A DNA stretch of 64,000 nucleotides from Roseateles sp. SL47 (GTDB lineage Bacteria > Pseudomonadota > Gammaproteobacteria > Burkholderiales > Burkholderiaceae_C). Both the position numbers and the translations under genes were made by a program. The notes under the pieces were generated by a model. It did no database searches and was not told where the DNA came from. It was given only the letters and a program-made list of their open reading frames with translations. Of this stretch, positions 37,399-46,325 are shown one piece after another (the first letter of the stretch is position 1; every line of letters begins with the position of its first letter). Location: positions 6,014,001 through 6,078,000 of the forward strand of contig NZ_CP113068.1 in assembly GCF_026625885.1 (NCBI RefSeq), given 5' to 3'.

Positions 37399-37893
37399 AT
37401 GAAGATGCTTCCGTCCTTGTCCGTTCTGCGCGTGGCCGTCCCCGCCCTGTTGCTGGCCGTGGCCGGCCCCGTGCTGGCCCAGGTCAAGGTGACCGCGCCC
37501 TGGGTGCGCGCCACCGTGGCCCAGCAATCGTCCACCGGCGCCTTCATGCAGTTGCAGTCCCCCAAGGCTGTGAAGCTGGTGTCGGTGAGCACACCGGTGG
37601 CGGGCATTGTGGAAGTGCACGAAATGGCGATGGACGGCCCCGTCATGCGCATGCGTGCCGTCCCCGCCCTGGAGCTGCCGGCCGGCAAGCCGGTGGAACT
37701 CAAGCCCGGGGGTTATCACGTCATGCTGATGGACCTGAAAGGCCCGGTGAAGGAAGGGGATCAGGTGCCCTTCACGCTGGTGTTCGAAGGTGCGGACCAG
37801 AAGCGCGAGACGGTGCAGATCAAGGCCAGTGTGAAGGCGCTGGGGGCCGCCGCCAAGGATGACCACTCCGGCCATGCCGGGCATCAGCACTGA
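37399..37893 (+). CDS. PCu(A)C-type periplasmic copper chaperone
   Basis: A 164-residue exported protein that delivers Cu(I) to cytochrome oxidase in characterised members. After the signal peptide (cleavage near VLA-QVKV) it shows VHEMAMDGPVMRMR and GGYHVMLMDL, the H-x(10)-M-x(21)-H-x-M copper site. A His-rich tail (DDHSGHAGHQH) may add binding capacity. I start at MKMLPSLS; the longer frame adds a non-conserved piece. No SCO or oxidase gene is adjacent. It ends 10 nt inside the convergent LysR gene. Confidence 0.9.
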   Translation: MKMLPSLSVLRVAVPALLLAVAGPVLAQVKVTAPWVRATVAQQSSTGAFMQLQSPKAVKLVSVSTPVAGIVEVHEMAMDGPVMRMRAVPALELPAGKPVELKPGGYHVMLMDLKGPVKEGDQVPFTLVFEGADQKRETVQIKASVKALGAAAKDDHSGHAGHQH

Positions 37894-38819
37894 GCCAGCC
37901 CGGCCGCCAGATGATCCACCAGCGCCTTGATGCGTTGCGGCATGAAGCGCTGGCTGGGCATCAACGCATGCAAAGGCATCGGCCGCCCCACCCAGTCGGG
38001 CAGCACATCCACCAGGGCGCCGCTGGCCAGGCTTGCGCGCACATCCAGTTCGCTCTTGTAGGTCAGCCCGCGGCCCTCGAGTGCCCACAGATGGGCAATG
38101 CCGCCATCGTCGGCGCTGCGCTGCCCCTGCACGGCCACGTCCACGGCCGGCCCCGGCAGTTGGTCGCGCCGCCAGAAACGCCACTGCCGCTCCAGCCGGT
38201 CACCGATCTTGAAGCGGATGCACTCATGGCCGCTGCTCAGGTCCTCCGGCCGCTGCGGCCGGCCATGGCGGCGCAGATAGTCCGGTGAGGCCACCAGCAG
38301 GCGGCGACCGTCGAACAGCCGCCGGGCCACCAGACGCGAATCGGCCAGTTCCCCATACCGCAAGGCGATATCCACCTCGTCCCGCACCACATCCTGCAAG
38401 CCGTCGCCCACATTGAGGTGGAGTTCCACGCCCGGATGACGCTCCAGGAAGCTGTCCAGCAGCGGCAGCACCACGCGCCGGGTGAGGTCGCTGGAGGCGC
38501 TCATGCGAATGCGCCCGCGCAACACCAGCCCGGCCAGCCTGGCGCCGCCCGGCTCGCCCTCATGCAGTTGCGCCACCCCTTCTTCCAGCAGCTCCAGCGC
38601 ACGCTGCGCATAGTCCCGCATCCGCTCGCCTGAGGCGGTGAGCCGCAGCGCACGGGTGCTGCGCTCCACAAGACGCGCGCCCAGCCGGGCTTCCAGCTTC
38701 TTCAACATGGCGCTGGCCGCCGCCGGGGTGATGTTCATCACCTTGGAGGCGGCAGTCAGGCTGCCGCCACGTGCGCATTCCACCAGCAGGCGCAGTTCCG
38801 CCGTATTTTCAATTTCCAT
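37884..38819 (-). CDS. LysR-family transcriptional regulator
   Basis: A 311-residue LysR regulator. The winged helix-turn-helix is ECARGGSLTAASKVMNITPA followed by AAASAMLKKLEARLGARLVE. The effector domain begins about residue 90 (GRIRMSASSDLTRRVVLPLL). It is divergent from the zinc-type oxidoreductase gene with a 99-bp spacer, the usual LysR arrangement, so that gene is its likely target and the regulator may also repress itself. Confidence 0.92.
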   Translation of the reverse strand: MEIENTAELRLLVECARGGSLTAASKVMNITPAAASAMLKKLEARLGARLVERSTRALRLTASGERMRDYAQRALELLEEGVAQLHEGEPGGARLAGLVLRGRIRMSASSDLTRRVVLPLLDSFLERHPGVELHLNVGDGLQDVVRDEVDIALRYGELADSRLVARRLFDGRRLLVASPDYLRRHGRPQRPEDLSSGHECIRFKIGDRLERQWRFWRRDQLPGPAVDVAVQGQRSADDGGIAHLWALEGRGLTYKSELDVRASLASGALVDVLPDWVGRPMPLHALMPSQRFMPQRIKALVDHLAAGLAQC

Positions 38820-38918
38820 TTGAAACTGATAGCAATTTGACTAGCTTCATTGATTGTGCCCAAAAGCGGAGGATGACGGCCATTCCTTCTGACAACCCAC
38901 CCCATCTCCGGAGTTCCC

Positions 38919-39947
38919 ATGAAAGCTGTTGGTTATCTCAAGAATCTGCCCATCACCGAGCCTGAGTCGCTGATTGATCTGGATCTGCCGATGCCCATGG
39001 CGGGCCCCAAGGATCTGCTGGTGGAAATCCGTGCGGTGGCGGTGAACCCGGTCGACACCAAGATCCGCAAGAACCGCCCGGCTGCCGAGGGCGAACCGGT
39101 GGTGCTGGGCTGGGACGCTGTGGGCCATGTGCGGGCCATGGGTCCTGAGGTGACTGGCTTTGCCGTGGGTGACCGGGTCTGGTATGCGGGTGACCTCACC
39201 CGCCCCGGCAGCAATGCCCAGTTCCAGGCGGTGGATCACCGCATCGTCTCCAAGGCGCCTCAATCCCTGAGTGATGCCGAAGCGGCCGCGCTCCCGCTGA
39301 CTGCCATCACCGCCTGGGAAATGCTGCATGACCGTCTGCAGGTCCGCCGCGACACCCGCGAGGTCAGCCTGCTGGTCACTGGCGCTGCCGGCGGCGTGGG
39401 GTCCATCCTGGTGCAGTTGGCCCGCCAATGCGCCCACCTCACCGTGATTGGCACCAGCTCCGACCCGGACGGTGCTGGCGGCGACTGGCTGCGTGAATTG
39501 GGGGCTCACCACGTGATCAACCACCGCCAGCCGCTGGCTCCGCAAGTCGCGGCGCTGCAGGCGCAGGGCGTGCCGCCGGTGCGCCATGTGGCCAGCCTCA
39601 CCCACACGCCGGCCCACTATGCCGACCTGGTGGACCTGCTGGAACCGCAAGGCCAGTTGGCGCTGATTGACGACTTTGCCGGCACCGATGTGGACGTCAT
39701 GGCCCTCAAGCGCAAAGCACTCTCCCTGCACTGGGAACTGATGTTCACCCGCAGCCTCTTCAACACACACGACATCCAGGAGCAAGGCCGCCTGCTGGCC
39801 GAGGTGGCCGGCTTGGTGGATGCGGGCCAGGTGCGCACCACACTGGCGGAGGTGCTGGGCCCCATCAACGCCCAGACCCTGCGCCGCGCGCACGAGCTGC
39901 AAGAGAGCCAACGCCAGCAAGGCAAGCTGGTGCTTCAGGGTTTCTGA
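38919..39947 (+). CDS. Zinc-type alcohol dehydrogenase-like / quinone oxidoreductase
   Basis: A 342-residue MDR-superfamily oxidoreductase (QOR/ZADH type). The N-terminal GroES-like domain shows KDLLVEIRAVAVNPVDTKIR and VLGWDAVGHVRAMGPEV. The NAD(P)H-binding Rossmann domain has LLVTGAAGGVGSILVQLARQ. No structural-zinc Cys cluster is visible, so despite its family name it is probably a zinc-free NADPH-dependent reductase of quinones or enones. It is divergent from the LysR gene that probably controls it. Confidence 0.9.
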   Translation: MKAVGYLKNLPITEPESLIDLDLPMPMAGPKDLLVEIRAVAVNPVDTKIRKNRPAAEGEPVVLGWDAVGHVRAMGPEVTGFAVGDRVWYAGDLTRPGSNAQFQAVDHRIVSKAPQSLSDAEAAALPLTAITAWEMLHDRLQVRRDTREVSLLVTGAAGGVGSILVQLARQCAHLTVIGTSSDPDGAGGDWLRELGAHHVINHRQPLAPQVAALQAQGVPPVRHVASLTHTPAHYADLVDLLEPQGQLALIDDFAGTDVDVMALKRKALSLHWELMFTRSLFNTHDIQEQGRLLAEVAGLVDAGQVRTTLAEVLGPINAQTLRRAHELQESQRQQGKLVLQGF

Positions 39948-40088
39948 TAGCCCCTCGATTCGTGAAACCTTACCGCCCCCTGACAGTGGGGCGGCCTTCT
40001 CCCGGGAAAACCTGGGTGACCGCATTGCGCACACAAGCGATACCTGAGCCCCTCGAAAAACAATGCCGAGATGGCGAGGGATATTGGG

Positions 40089-41114
40089 ATGAGCGTTCGA
40101 TCTCAGGAGTCCGGTGCGGCGCGCCGGCGTGCGCAAGTGGGGCCGATGATGGTGGTGACGGTGCTGATGGCGCTGGGCCTGGTGGGCCTGGGGACAGCGG
40201 CGCGGGCGGCCACCATTGGCGTCATTCTTCCGGGCAGTTGGCCCAGCGTGCAGCAGGCCGAGGCCTTGCAGCAAGGCATGACGCTGGCCCTCAAGACCTG
40301 GCCCGGGGATTCGGTACCGACGCTCATCGTCAAGGACAGCGCCTGTGATGCACGCAAGGCTGAGCTGGCGGCGGAAGAACTGATCCAGGCCAAGGTGGAC
40401 ATCGTGCTGGGCAACTGGTGCGAGATCGGCAATGGGGCGGACCGACTCAAGGCCGCCGGCATTCCGCTGATCTCCAGCAATGCCGAGCGCGTGCCGGGCA
40501 AGGAACTGCAGGTGCAGTTGGGCCGCATCGAGTTGTATGCAGCGGAACGCATCGCCACTGAACTGCGCCGCGAGACCGGGCTGCGCATCAGCGCGCGCAC
40601 CTCCTGCTGGCTGGATTTCGAAGCGACCTTGAGTGAGCGGGTGGATGCGGTGCTGTGCCCGGTCCTGGCCGTTGACAAGACCCGCTGGGACCAGGTGGCC
40701 AACACCTATGCGGCGGCATTCCGCAAGCCGATCTCGCCGTCGGCGGCCCGTGGTTATGCGGCGATGGAACTGGCGCTCAACTACTTGCGCCGCGCGAAGG
40801 GGGGCAAGGTCACGGCGGCCCTGCGGGACACCCAGGCCAGCACCACCCTCTTCGGCCCGGTGCCTGCGGCGGACGCTCCGGCCCCGACCACGGCGCTGCA
40901 ACTCGTGTTTGCGCAGCACCTGCCCAAGATGGGCCCGCAGGCCACGCAGACCTTGGAGAAGCTGGTCAAGTCCAAGGGCTGCGGATGCCCGGGCGGCACC
41001 CTGCGTGACGGTTGCCCGAAGGATGGCAGCCCCTGGAGCGACATGCCCTTTGTGGTGCGCGGAGGCGGCACACCGGCGGCCTGCTCCACGGCCATCAGCG
41101 TGCTGGAGCTCTGA
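40089..41114 (+). CDS. Periplasmic binding protein, branched-chain amino acid type (orphan)
   Basis: A 341-residue exported protein of the type 1 periplasmic-binding fold. A signal segment (MMVVTVLMALGLVGLGTAARA) precedes ATIGVILPGSWPSVQQAEAL, then VDIVLGNWCEIGNGADRLKA and WDQVANTYAAAFRKPIS. It carries unusually many cysteines, including a C-terminal cluster (SKGCGCPGGTLRDGCP). GAGGGA before ATG 40089 makes this start better than one six codons earlier. No permease or ATPase genes are nearby, so it may be a sensor or redox partner instead of a transporter part. Confidence 0.75.
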   Translation: MSVRSQESGAARRRAQVGPMMVVTVLMALGLVGLGTAARAATIGVILPGSWPSVQQAEALQQGMTLALKTWPGDSVPTLIVKDSACDARKAELAAEELIQAKVDIVLGNWCEIGNGADRLKAAGIPLISSNAERVPGKELQVQLGRIELYAAERIATELRRETGLRISARTSCWLDFEATLSERVDAVLCPVLAVDKTRWDQVANTYAAAFRKPISPSAARGYAAMELALNYLRRAKGGKVTAALRDTQASTTLFGPVPAADAPAPTTALQLVFAQHLPKMGPQATQTLEKLVKSKGCGCPGGTLRDGCPKDGSPWSDMPFVVRGGGTPAACSTAISVLEL

Positions 41115-41159
41115 ACGAACCCTGAGGGTGCCGGAGGCGCAGCCCTCTAGAATCCGCCC

Positions 41160-41624
41160 ATGCGTCTGACCCGCGGTTCCAAGTTCATCACTTCCTGGGT
41201 GGCCTTATTGGCCCTCCTGATGATGTCCTTGGCACCGCTGGTGTCGCAGGCCATGGGCGCGAACCGTGCGTGGCTGGAGGTCTGCGGCGCCACGGGTCCG
41301 AAGTGGGTACGGGTCGGTGTGGATCTCGGAGCCCGTCTGTCTGCGGAGGCACACGCAGACGCAGACGCAGACGCAGGTGTGACCGCTGATGCGGACCTGG
41401 GTGGGGTCGATTCCCCAAGCCCCGGCCAACCTTTCGCGGCAGACCCCATGGGCCACTGCCCTTACTGCTCCTTGCATGCCGACACGCTGGGCATGCCCCC
41501 ATCGCCGCTGGTCGTGCTGCCGCTGATGCCGCTGCGTGATGTACCGCCGGCCTTTCTCTCGGCGCCCTCCACGCTCCATGCCTGGCGCACGGCCCAAGCT
41601 CGGGGCCCTCCTCTTTCTGCCTGA
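41160..41624 (+). CDS. DUF2946-type protein with CPYC motif
   Basis: A 154-residue exported or membrane-anchored protein. An N-terminal hydrophobic stretch (ITSWVALLALLMMSLAPLVS) precedes the domain. It then has the phrase GANRAWLEVCGATGPKWV, an Ala-Asp repeat (HADADADAGVTADAD) and the DUF2946 motif GHCPYCSLHAD. Proteins of this family often stand beside TonB-dependent receptors in proteobacteria, as here, and may bind metal through Cys/His. Function is not established. Confidence 0.75.
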   Translation: MRLTRGSKFITSWVALLALLMMSLAPLVSQAMGANRAWLEVCGATGPKWVRVGVDLGARLSAEAHADADADAGVTADADLGGVDSPSPGQPFAADPMGHCPYCSLHADTLGMPPSPLVVLPLMPLRDVPPAFLSAPSTLHAWRTAQARGPPLSA

Positions 41625-41739
41625 CGGCTCGTTGACCGAGCCTGTGATGTTCCGGATGGCCAGGTGATGAGCCTGCCCGTCCCTCTCATGCATCCGCGTC
41701 CTGCCCCGGAGAGCAGCGAACGCGTCAGACAGGATCCAC

Positions 41740-44154
41740 ATGAACAAGACCTTGCTCATGGCCGCATTGGCCACGGCTTATCCCTTCGCCCCTGCCGCGC
41801 ATGCGCAGGCGTCCATCCCTTCTGCGGCCACCGTCTCATCGGCCGCCACCAGCTCCGAGACGGAGACTGGCTCCGCCCCTGTGACCGCTCCGCAGGCTGA
41901 TGCGGACACGCCGGTCAAGAAGCTCGGCATGGTGGTGGTGAATGGCAGCCGGCCCAGTTCCCGGCCGATGAACATTCCGACCACCACGGAGAGCATCACC
42001 GCCGCCGAGATCAACCGGCAGATCAACGCCACGGACAGCGAAGATGCGCTGAAGTACTTTCCCAGCCTGCTGGTGCGCAAGCGCTACATCGGCGACTACA
42101 ACCACGCCATCTTGTCCAGCCGTGCCTCGGGCACGGGCAACAGTGCGCGCTCGGCGGTGTATGCCGACGGCATCCTGTTGTCCAACTTCCTTGGCAATGG
42201 GGTGGGTGGGCTGAGTTTTCCGCCGCGGTGGAACCTGGTCACGCCGGAAGAGATCGAGCGGGTGGATGTCATGTATGGCCCGTTCTCGGCGGCCTACCCT
42301 GGCAACTCGGTGGGTGCGGTGGTGGACTACCTGACGCGTTTGCCCAGCCGTTTTGAAGCGCACGTCAAAACCAGCTACGTGCTGCAACCCTTCAAGCTCT
42401 ACAACACCAACGAGAACGAACACGCGTGGCAGACCAGTGCCTCGGTGGGCAGTCGATCGGGCGACTGGTCGTGGTGGGTGAACTTCAACCACACCAACAG
42501 CCTGGGCCAGCCCATGACCTTTGCCACGCGGCTGCGCAGCGTGGGCACGGCCGGCAGTGGTGGCACGGCTGTGACCGGTGCGGTGGCGGGAGCCAACAAT
42601 GCCAACCAGCCCTGGTCCGTGCTGGGCACGGGCACCCAATACGACACCCGGCAAGACCATGTGAAGCTCAAGCTGGCTTACGACCTGTCTCCGACGGTGC
42701 GTGCCAGCTACCTGCTGGGGGTGTGGCAGAACAACTCGGACGGCAACTCCAAGAGCTATCTCAAGGATGCCAACGGAAATCCCGTCTACAGCGGCGCGGT
42801 CAACTTTGGTGGATTGCAATACACCGGCTCCCAGGCGCTGACGGGCGGGGACTTTGCCGTGACGCGAGAGGACCTGGTGCATGTCATGCAGGGGCTCTCG
42901 GTGCTGAGCCATACCGGTGGTGTGTGGGACTGGGGGGTCTCGCTCAGCCAATACGACTACCGCAAAGATCAGAAGCGGCAGAACGCTGCGAGCAACCCGC
43001 AACCCCAGGCGCTCACTGGCGGTCCGGGCACGCTGGCGGACGGCCACGGCACGGGCTGGACGACCGTCAGCCTGCGTGGCACCTGGCGCCCGACGGCAGA
43101 CCATGTGGTGGAGATGGGTGCGCAGCAGGAGCGCTATGAACTTCGCTACCGCACCACCTCTTTGAGCGGCAACTACCTGACTGAGGACACCGGCACGCTG
43201 GCCAGCAACGTGCAGGGGGACACCCGGCTGCAAAGCCTCTACGCGCAAGACGCCTGGAGCCTGTCGGACCGTTGGAAGGCCGTGCTGGGCCTGCGGGCGG
43301 AGCACTGGACGGCCACGGATGGCCGCACCGATTTCTCATCGGCCTCCTCCAAGGTGTATGCCTCGCGCTCCGTCAATGCGCTCTCTCCCAAGGCGGCGCT
43401 GTCGTGGCAATGGCGGCCGGACACGGTGATCAAGGCATCGGTGGGGCGTGCGGTGCGGATGCCCACGGTCTCTGAGCTGTACGGTGCCACATCAACCACG
43501 GACTCAGAATACATCAACGACCCGAATCTCAAGCCGGAGAAGTCCTGGACCGGCGAGCTCAGCGCAGAGAGCAACTGGGGCCCATGGACCTCGCGCATGA
43601 CCTTCTTTGCGGAGGACACCCACGACTCGCTCTACTCGCAGACCGTGGTGGATGCCACGGCCAACAAGAAAATCAGCCGTGTCCAGAACGTGGACCACAT
43701 CAGCACCACGGGGCTGGAGGCGACCTTGTCGAGTGCGGACGGGCTGGTGAAGGGGTTGGAGCTCTCGGGCAGCCTCACCTATGCCGACTCCAAGATCAAG
43801 CGCAATGCGGGGTTTGTGGTCACGCCGGGCGACACGGTGGGCAAATGGCAGCCCAACATTCCGCGTTGGCGGGCGACGGTGGTGGCCAGCTACCGCTTTG
43901 ATGAGCGCTGGACGGCCACCCTGGCGGGTCGTTACAGCGGACGGCAGTATCGGACGCTCAACAATGCGGATGTTCAGGGTGACACGTACCAGGGCGTCAG
44001 CAAATTCGCCACCTTGGATGCGCGTGTGCTCTATCGGTTCAACCGGCAATGGAGTGCAGCGGTGGGCATCGACAACCTGAACAACGACCAATACTGGAAC
44101 TTCCATCCGTATCCGCAGCGCAGCTACACGGCTGAACTGCGGTTTGATCTCTGA
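41740..44154 (+). CDS. TonB-dependent outer-membrane receptor
   Basis: An 804-residue receptor. The signal peptide ends near AAHAQA. A Ser/Ala/Thr-rich linker and a TonB-box-like LGMVVVNG precede the plug (MNIPTTTESITAAEINRQIN; IERVDVMYGPFSAAYPGNSV). The 22-strand barrel ends in YTAELRFDL with a terminal hydrophobic residue. Plug phrases resemble siderophore and copper receptors. The DUF2946 gene just upstream makes a metal substrate likely, but the ligand is unknown. No sigma/anti-sigma pair is adjacent. Confidence 0.92.
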   Translation: MNKTLLMAALATAYPFAPAAHAQASIPSAATVSSAATSSETETGSAPVTAPQADADTPVKKLGMVVVNGSRPSSRPMNIPTTTESITAAEINRQINATDSEDALKYFPSLLVRKRYIGDYNHAILSSRASGTGNSARSAVYADGILLSNFLGNGVGGLSFPPRWNLVTPEEIERVDVMYGPFSAAYPGNSVGAVVDYLTRLPSRFEAHVKTSYVLQPFKLYNTNENEHAWQTSASVGSRSGDWSWWVNFNHTNSLGQPMTFATRLRSVGTAGSGGTAVTGAVAGANNANQPWSVLGTGTQYDTRQDHVKLKLAYDLSPTVRASYLLGVWQNNSDGNSKSYLKDANGNPVYSGAVNFGGLQYTGSQALTGGDFAVTREDLVHVMQGLSVLSHTGGVWDWGVSLSQYDYRKDQKRQNAASNPQPQALTGGPGTLADGHGTGWTTVSLRGTWRPTADHVVEMGAQQERYELRYRTTSLSGNYLTEDTGTLASNVQGDTRLQSLYAQDAWSLSDRWKAVLGLRAEHWTATDGRTDFSSASSKVYASRSVNALSPKAALSWQWRPDTVIKASVGRAVRMPTVSELYGATSTTDSEYINDPNLKPEKSWTGELSAESNWGPWTSRMTFFAEDTHDSLYSQTVVDATANKKISRVQNVDHISTTGLEATLSSADGLVKGLELSGSLTYADSKIKRNAGFVVTPGDTVGKWQPNIPRWRATVVASYRFDERWTATLAGRYSGRQYRTLNNADVQGDTYQGVSKFATLDARVLYRFNRQWSAAVGIDNLNNDQYWNFHPYPQRSYTAELRFDL

Positions 44155-44242
44155 CTGCGCGAGTGTCGCGCCACGAGCCCAGGCGTCCTATAGTCCGGGC
44201 TGTGGCGCCTCAAGGCGCTGAAGCACTGCACGAGGAATGTCC

Positions 44243-44971
44243 ATGGTCAAGAAGGTGAAGAAGACTGCCGGCAGCCAGCCGCATGCGGAGGCCGCGTCGG
44301 CGGAGGCCACGTCGGCGGGGCCGGGCCTGCTGGACAGCCAGTTCGGGCAATTGGTGAAGGAATCGGCGCAGCAGATCTGGTCGGCGGGTCTGGCGGCATT
44401 TGCCAAGGCTCAGAACAACAGTGGCAAAGCGTTTGACTCGCTGGCGGCCGAGGGAGAGCGCCTCCAGAAGAAAACGCAGGCCAGCGCCGAGGAGCGCTTG
44501 GGGACGGTGGCTTCGCGCATGTCTGACATGGCGGGCGAAGTCGGCACCCGTGCGGGCCAGCACTGGGACAAACTGGAATCCATCTTTGAGGACCGCGTTG
44601 CCCGCGCGCTCCACCGCCTTGGCGCGCCCAGCGCCAAGGACCTGGAGATCCTCCACGACCGTCTCGACGCCTTGACCCAGGCGCTGCAGGCGCGTGGTGG
44701 CGAATGGCCCACGGCCAAGGTCACGAAGACCGTCAAGCCGGTGAAGGCGGCCAAGGCGGAGAAGGCCGTCAAGCCGGCCAAGCCGATCAAGGCGGCCAAG
44801 ACCAAGCCTGCAGGGCCCAAGTCGGCCAAGGTGGCGGATGTGGCGAAGGCGGCCGCCCCGTCGGCCAAAGCAGCAGCGCCCCGCGCCAAGAAGGCAACGC
44901 CCCTGGCCAAGACCACGAAGCCCGTTGCGGCCAAGAAGGCTCCTGCCACGCCGACTCGCGCCAAGCGCTGA
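44243..44971 (+). CDS. Phasin (PhaF/PhaI-type) with histone-H1-like tail
   Basis: A 242-residue polyhydroxyalkanoate granule-associated protein. Residues ~30-145 form the amphipathic phasin helix region (SQFGQLVKESAQQIWSAGLA; HWDKLESIFEDRVARALHRL). The last ~85 residues are Lys/Ala/Pro repeats like histone H1 (KPVKAAKAEKAVKPAKPIKA), which in PhaF bind DNA and help segregate granules. The site GAGGA sits directly before the first ATG (44237), so the second ATG, 6 nt on, is the likely start. No PHA synthase is in the window. Confidence 0.88.
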   Translation: MVKKVKKTAGSQPHAEAASAEATSAGPGLLDSQFGQLVKESAQQIWSAGLAAFAKAQNNSGKAFDSLAAEGERLQKKTQASAEERLGTVASRMSDMAGEVGTRAGQHWDKLESIFEDRVARALHRLGAPSAKDLEILHDRLDALTQALQARGGEWPTAKVTKTVKPVKAAKAEKAVKPAKPIKAAKTKPAGPKSAKVADVAKAAAPSAKAAAPRAKKATPLAKTTKPVAAKKAPATPTRAKR

Positions 44972-45075
44972 GCGCTGAGCGCTGAGCGTTGCTCGGCCAC
45001 CAGTGCGCATAGGAAGAAACGCTCGGCGCCTCACTCAACCCTCGCCGCACGGCTCGACTTCGCCACACGGCTCAA

Positions 45076-45340
45076 CTTCGCAGCACCCCTCGGTACACCG
45101 AGGACGGGAGGGCGAGGGGTTTTTGCGCAGGCAAAGGCCCCTCGCCCTCGCGGCCAACGCGCCGGCCTCCGCAGGGCCTGGCAGCGCAACACCCTCCACG
45201 CCCCCCACACCGCTCCGCCTCGAAACGCCGCTTCGCAGCACCCCTCGGTACACCGGGGACGGGAGGGCGAGGGGTTTTTGCGTAGGCAAAGGCCCCTCGC
45301 CCTCGCGGCCAACGCGCCAGCCTCCGCAGGCCCTAGCAGC
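45076..45340. repeat. Two 110-bp direct copies of a palindromic element (within a 596-bp gene-free stretch)
   Basis: Copies at 45076-45185 and 45231-45340 share the same length and differ at only a few positions. Each opens CTTCGCAGCACCCCTCGGTA and contains GAGGGCGAGGGG paired with CCCCTCGCCCTC across TTTTTGC-GCAG-GCAAAG, giving a long near-perfect hairpin. GCGGCCAACGCGCC and CTCCGCAGG close the unit. The element lies between the phasin stop and the PEP-CTERM gene (44972-45567). Near the phasin stop GAGCGCT is repeated three times. No ORF with coding character is seen in the stretch. Confidence 0.9.
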
Positions 45341-45567
45341 CTCCAAAGACAAAACCAAACCCGCCACCAGCCCCCAACCACCCCGGGCGAAATACGCACA
45401 AACAACAACAACCCACGCCCCCCCACGCGCAACCCCGCGTGTACTCCATCACGATCCCCCCTCCCACCCCCATCGCCCAGGGGGGTGCCCCGCAAGCCCT
45501 GGCACCGAACAATCGCATCTCAACACACGCGACATCTCGTTGCGCGAGAGAAACTGCACCAAACGCC

Positions 45568-46179
45568 ATGAAGCGCCTCATCGCCGCCACCCTGATTGCC
45601 CTGCCCCTGGCCGGCTTTGCCGCCACTGACGACAACCTCCTCGTCAACGGCAGCTTCGAATCCAACGTCCTGCGCAACGGAACGTGGGCCAACTTTGGCA
45701 GCATTGACGGCTGGACCGTGGGCAACAAGGGCGTCGAAGTCCGCGACAACATCTCCGGCAGCGCGCTCGACGGCCAGAACTTCGTCGAGCTCGACTCCAC
45801 CGGCAACAGCAGCATCAGCCAGAGCTTTGCCACCGTCGCCGGCTACACCTACGAACTCAGCTTCTCCTACGCCAACCGCCCCGACAACCGAGGCGCTGCC
45901 AGCAACGGCATCAGCTGGAGCGTGGGCAGCCTCTCCGGCACCGTGGGTCAGAACACCTCCACCAGCTGGGCCACCTACACCACCACCTTTGTGGGCACTG
46001 GTGACGTGATGACCCTCAGCTTCGCCGGCATCGGCCGCAGCGACTCCTACGGCACCTCCCTGGACAACGTCAGCGTCTCCGTGATCTCCACCGTCCCGGA
46101 ACCGCAGTCTTACGCCCTCATGCTGGCAGGCCTGGGCACGGTCACGCTGCTCTCGCGCCGCCGCCGCCGCAACACCTGA
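45568..46179 (+). CDS. PEP-CTERM sorting-domain protein
   Basis: A 203-residue exported protein. The signal peptide is MKRLIAATLIALPLAGFA. The body (NLLVNGSFESNVLRNGTWAN; a beta-rich jelly-roll type region with SFATVAGYTYELSFSYANRP) resembles carbohydrate-binding-like DUF642 domains. The end has the sorting signal VPEPQSYALMLAGLG, a hydrophobic helix and RRRRR. Such proteins are processed by exosortase (EpsH/XrtA) and go to exopolysaccharide or the cell surface. No exosortase or EPS gene is in the window. Confidence 0.9.
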   Translation: MKRLIAATLIALPLAGFAATDDNLLVNGSFESNVLRNGTWANFGSIDGWTVGNKGVEVRDNISGSALDGQNFVELDSTGNSSISQSFATVAGYTYELSFSYANRPDNRGAASNGISWSVGSLSGTVGQNTSTSWATYTTTFVGTGDVMTLSFAGIGRSDSYGTSLDNVSVSVISTVPEPQSYALMLAGLGTVTLLSRRRRRNT

Positions 46180-46252
46180 TCCATCAGCAGGACGCGTTGG
46201 GACACCTCTCACGGGGTGCTGCGCAGTTCCCGCCCCACCCGAGGGCACATGC

Positions 46253-46281
46253 AAAAGGGCATCCATCCGGATGCCCTTTTT
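46253..46281 (+). terminator. Terminator after the PEP-CTERM gene
   Basis: A 12-bp stem (AAAAGGGCATCC / GGATGCCCTTTT) with a 4-nt loop and trailing T residues. Flanking A and T runs let it work in both directions, between the PEP-CTERM gene and the convergent carboxypeptidase gene. Confidence 0.88.
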
Positions 46282-46325
46282 GCTGCATGCCCGCCCGAGC
46301 GCTCACCGCGCCCGGCCGGTTGGCG

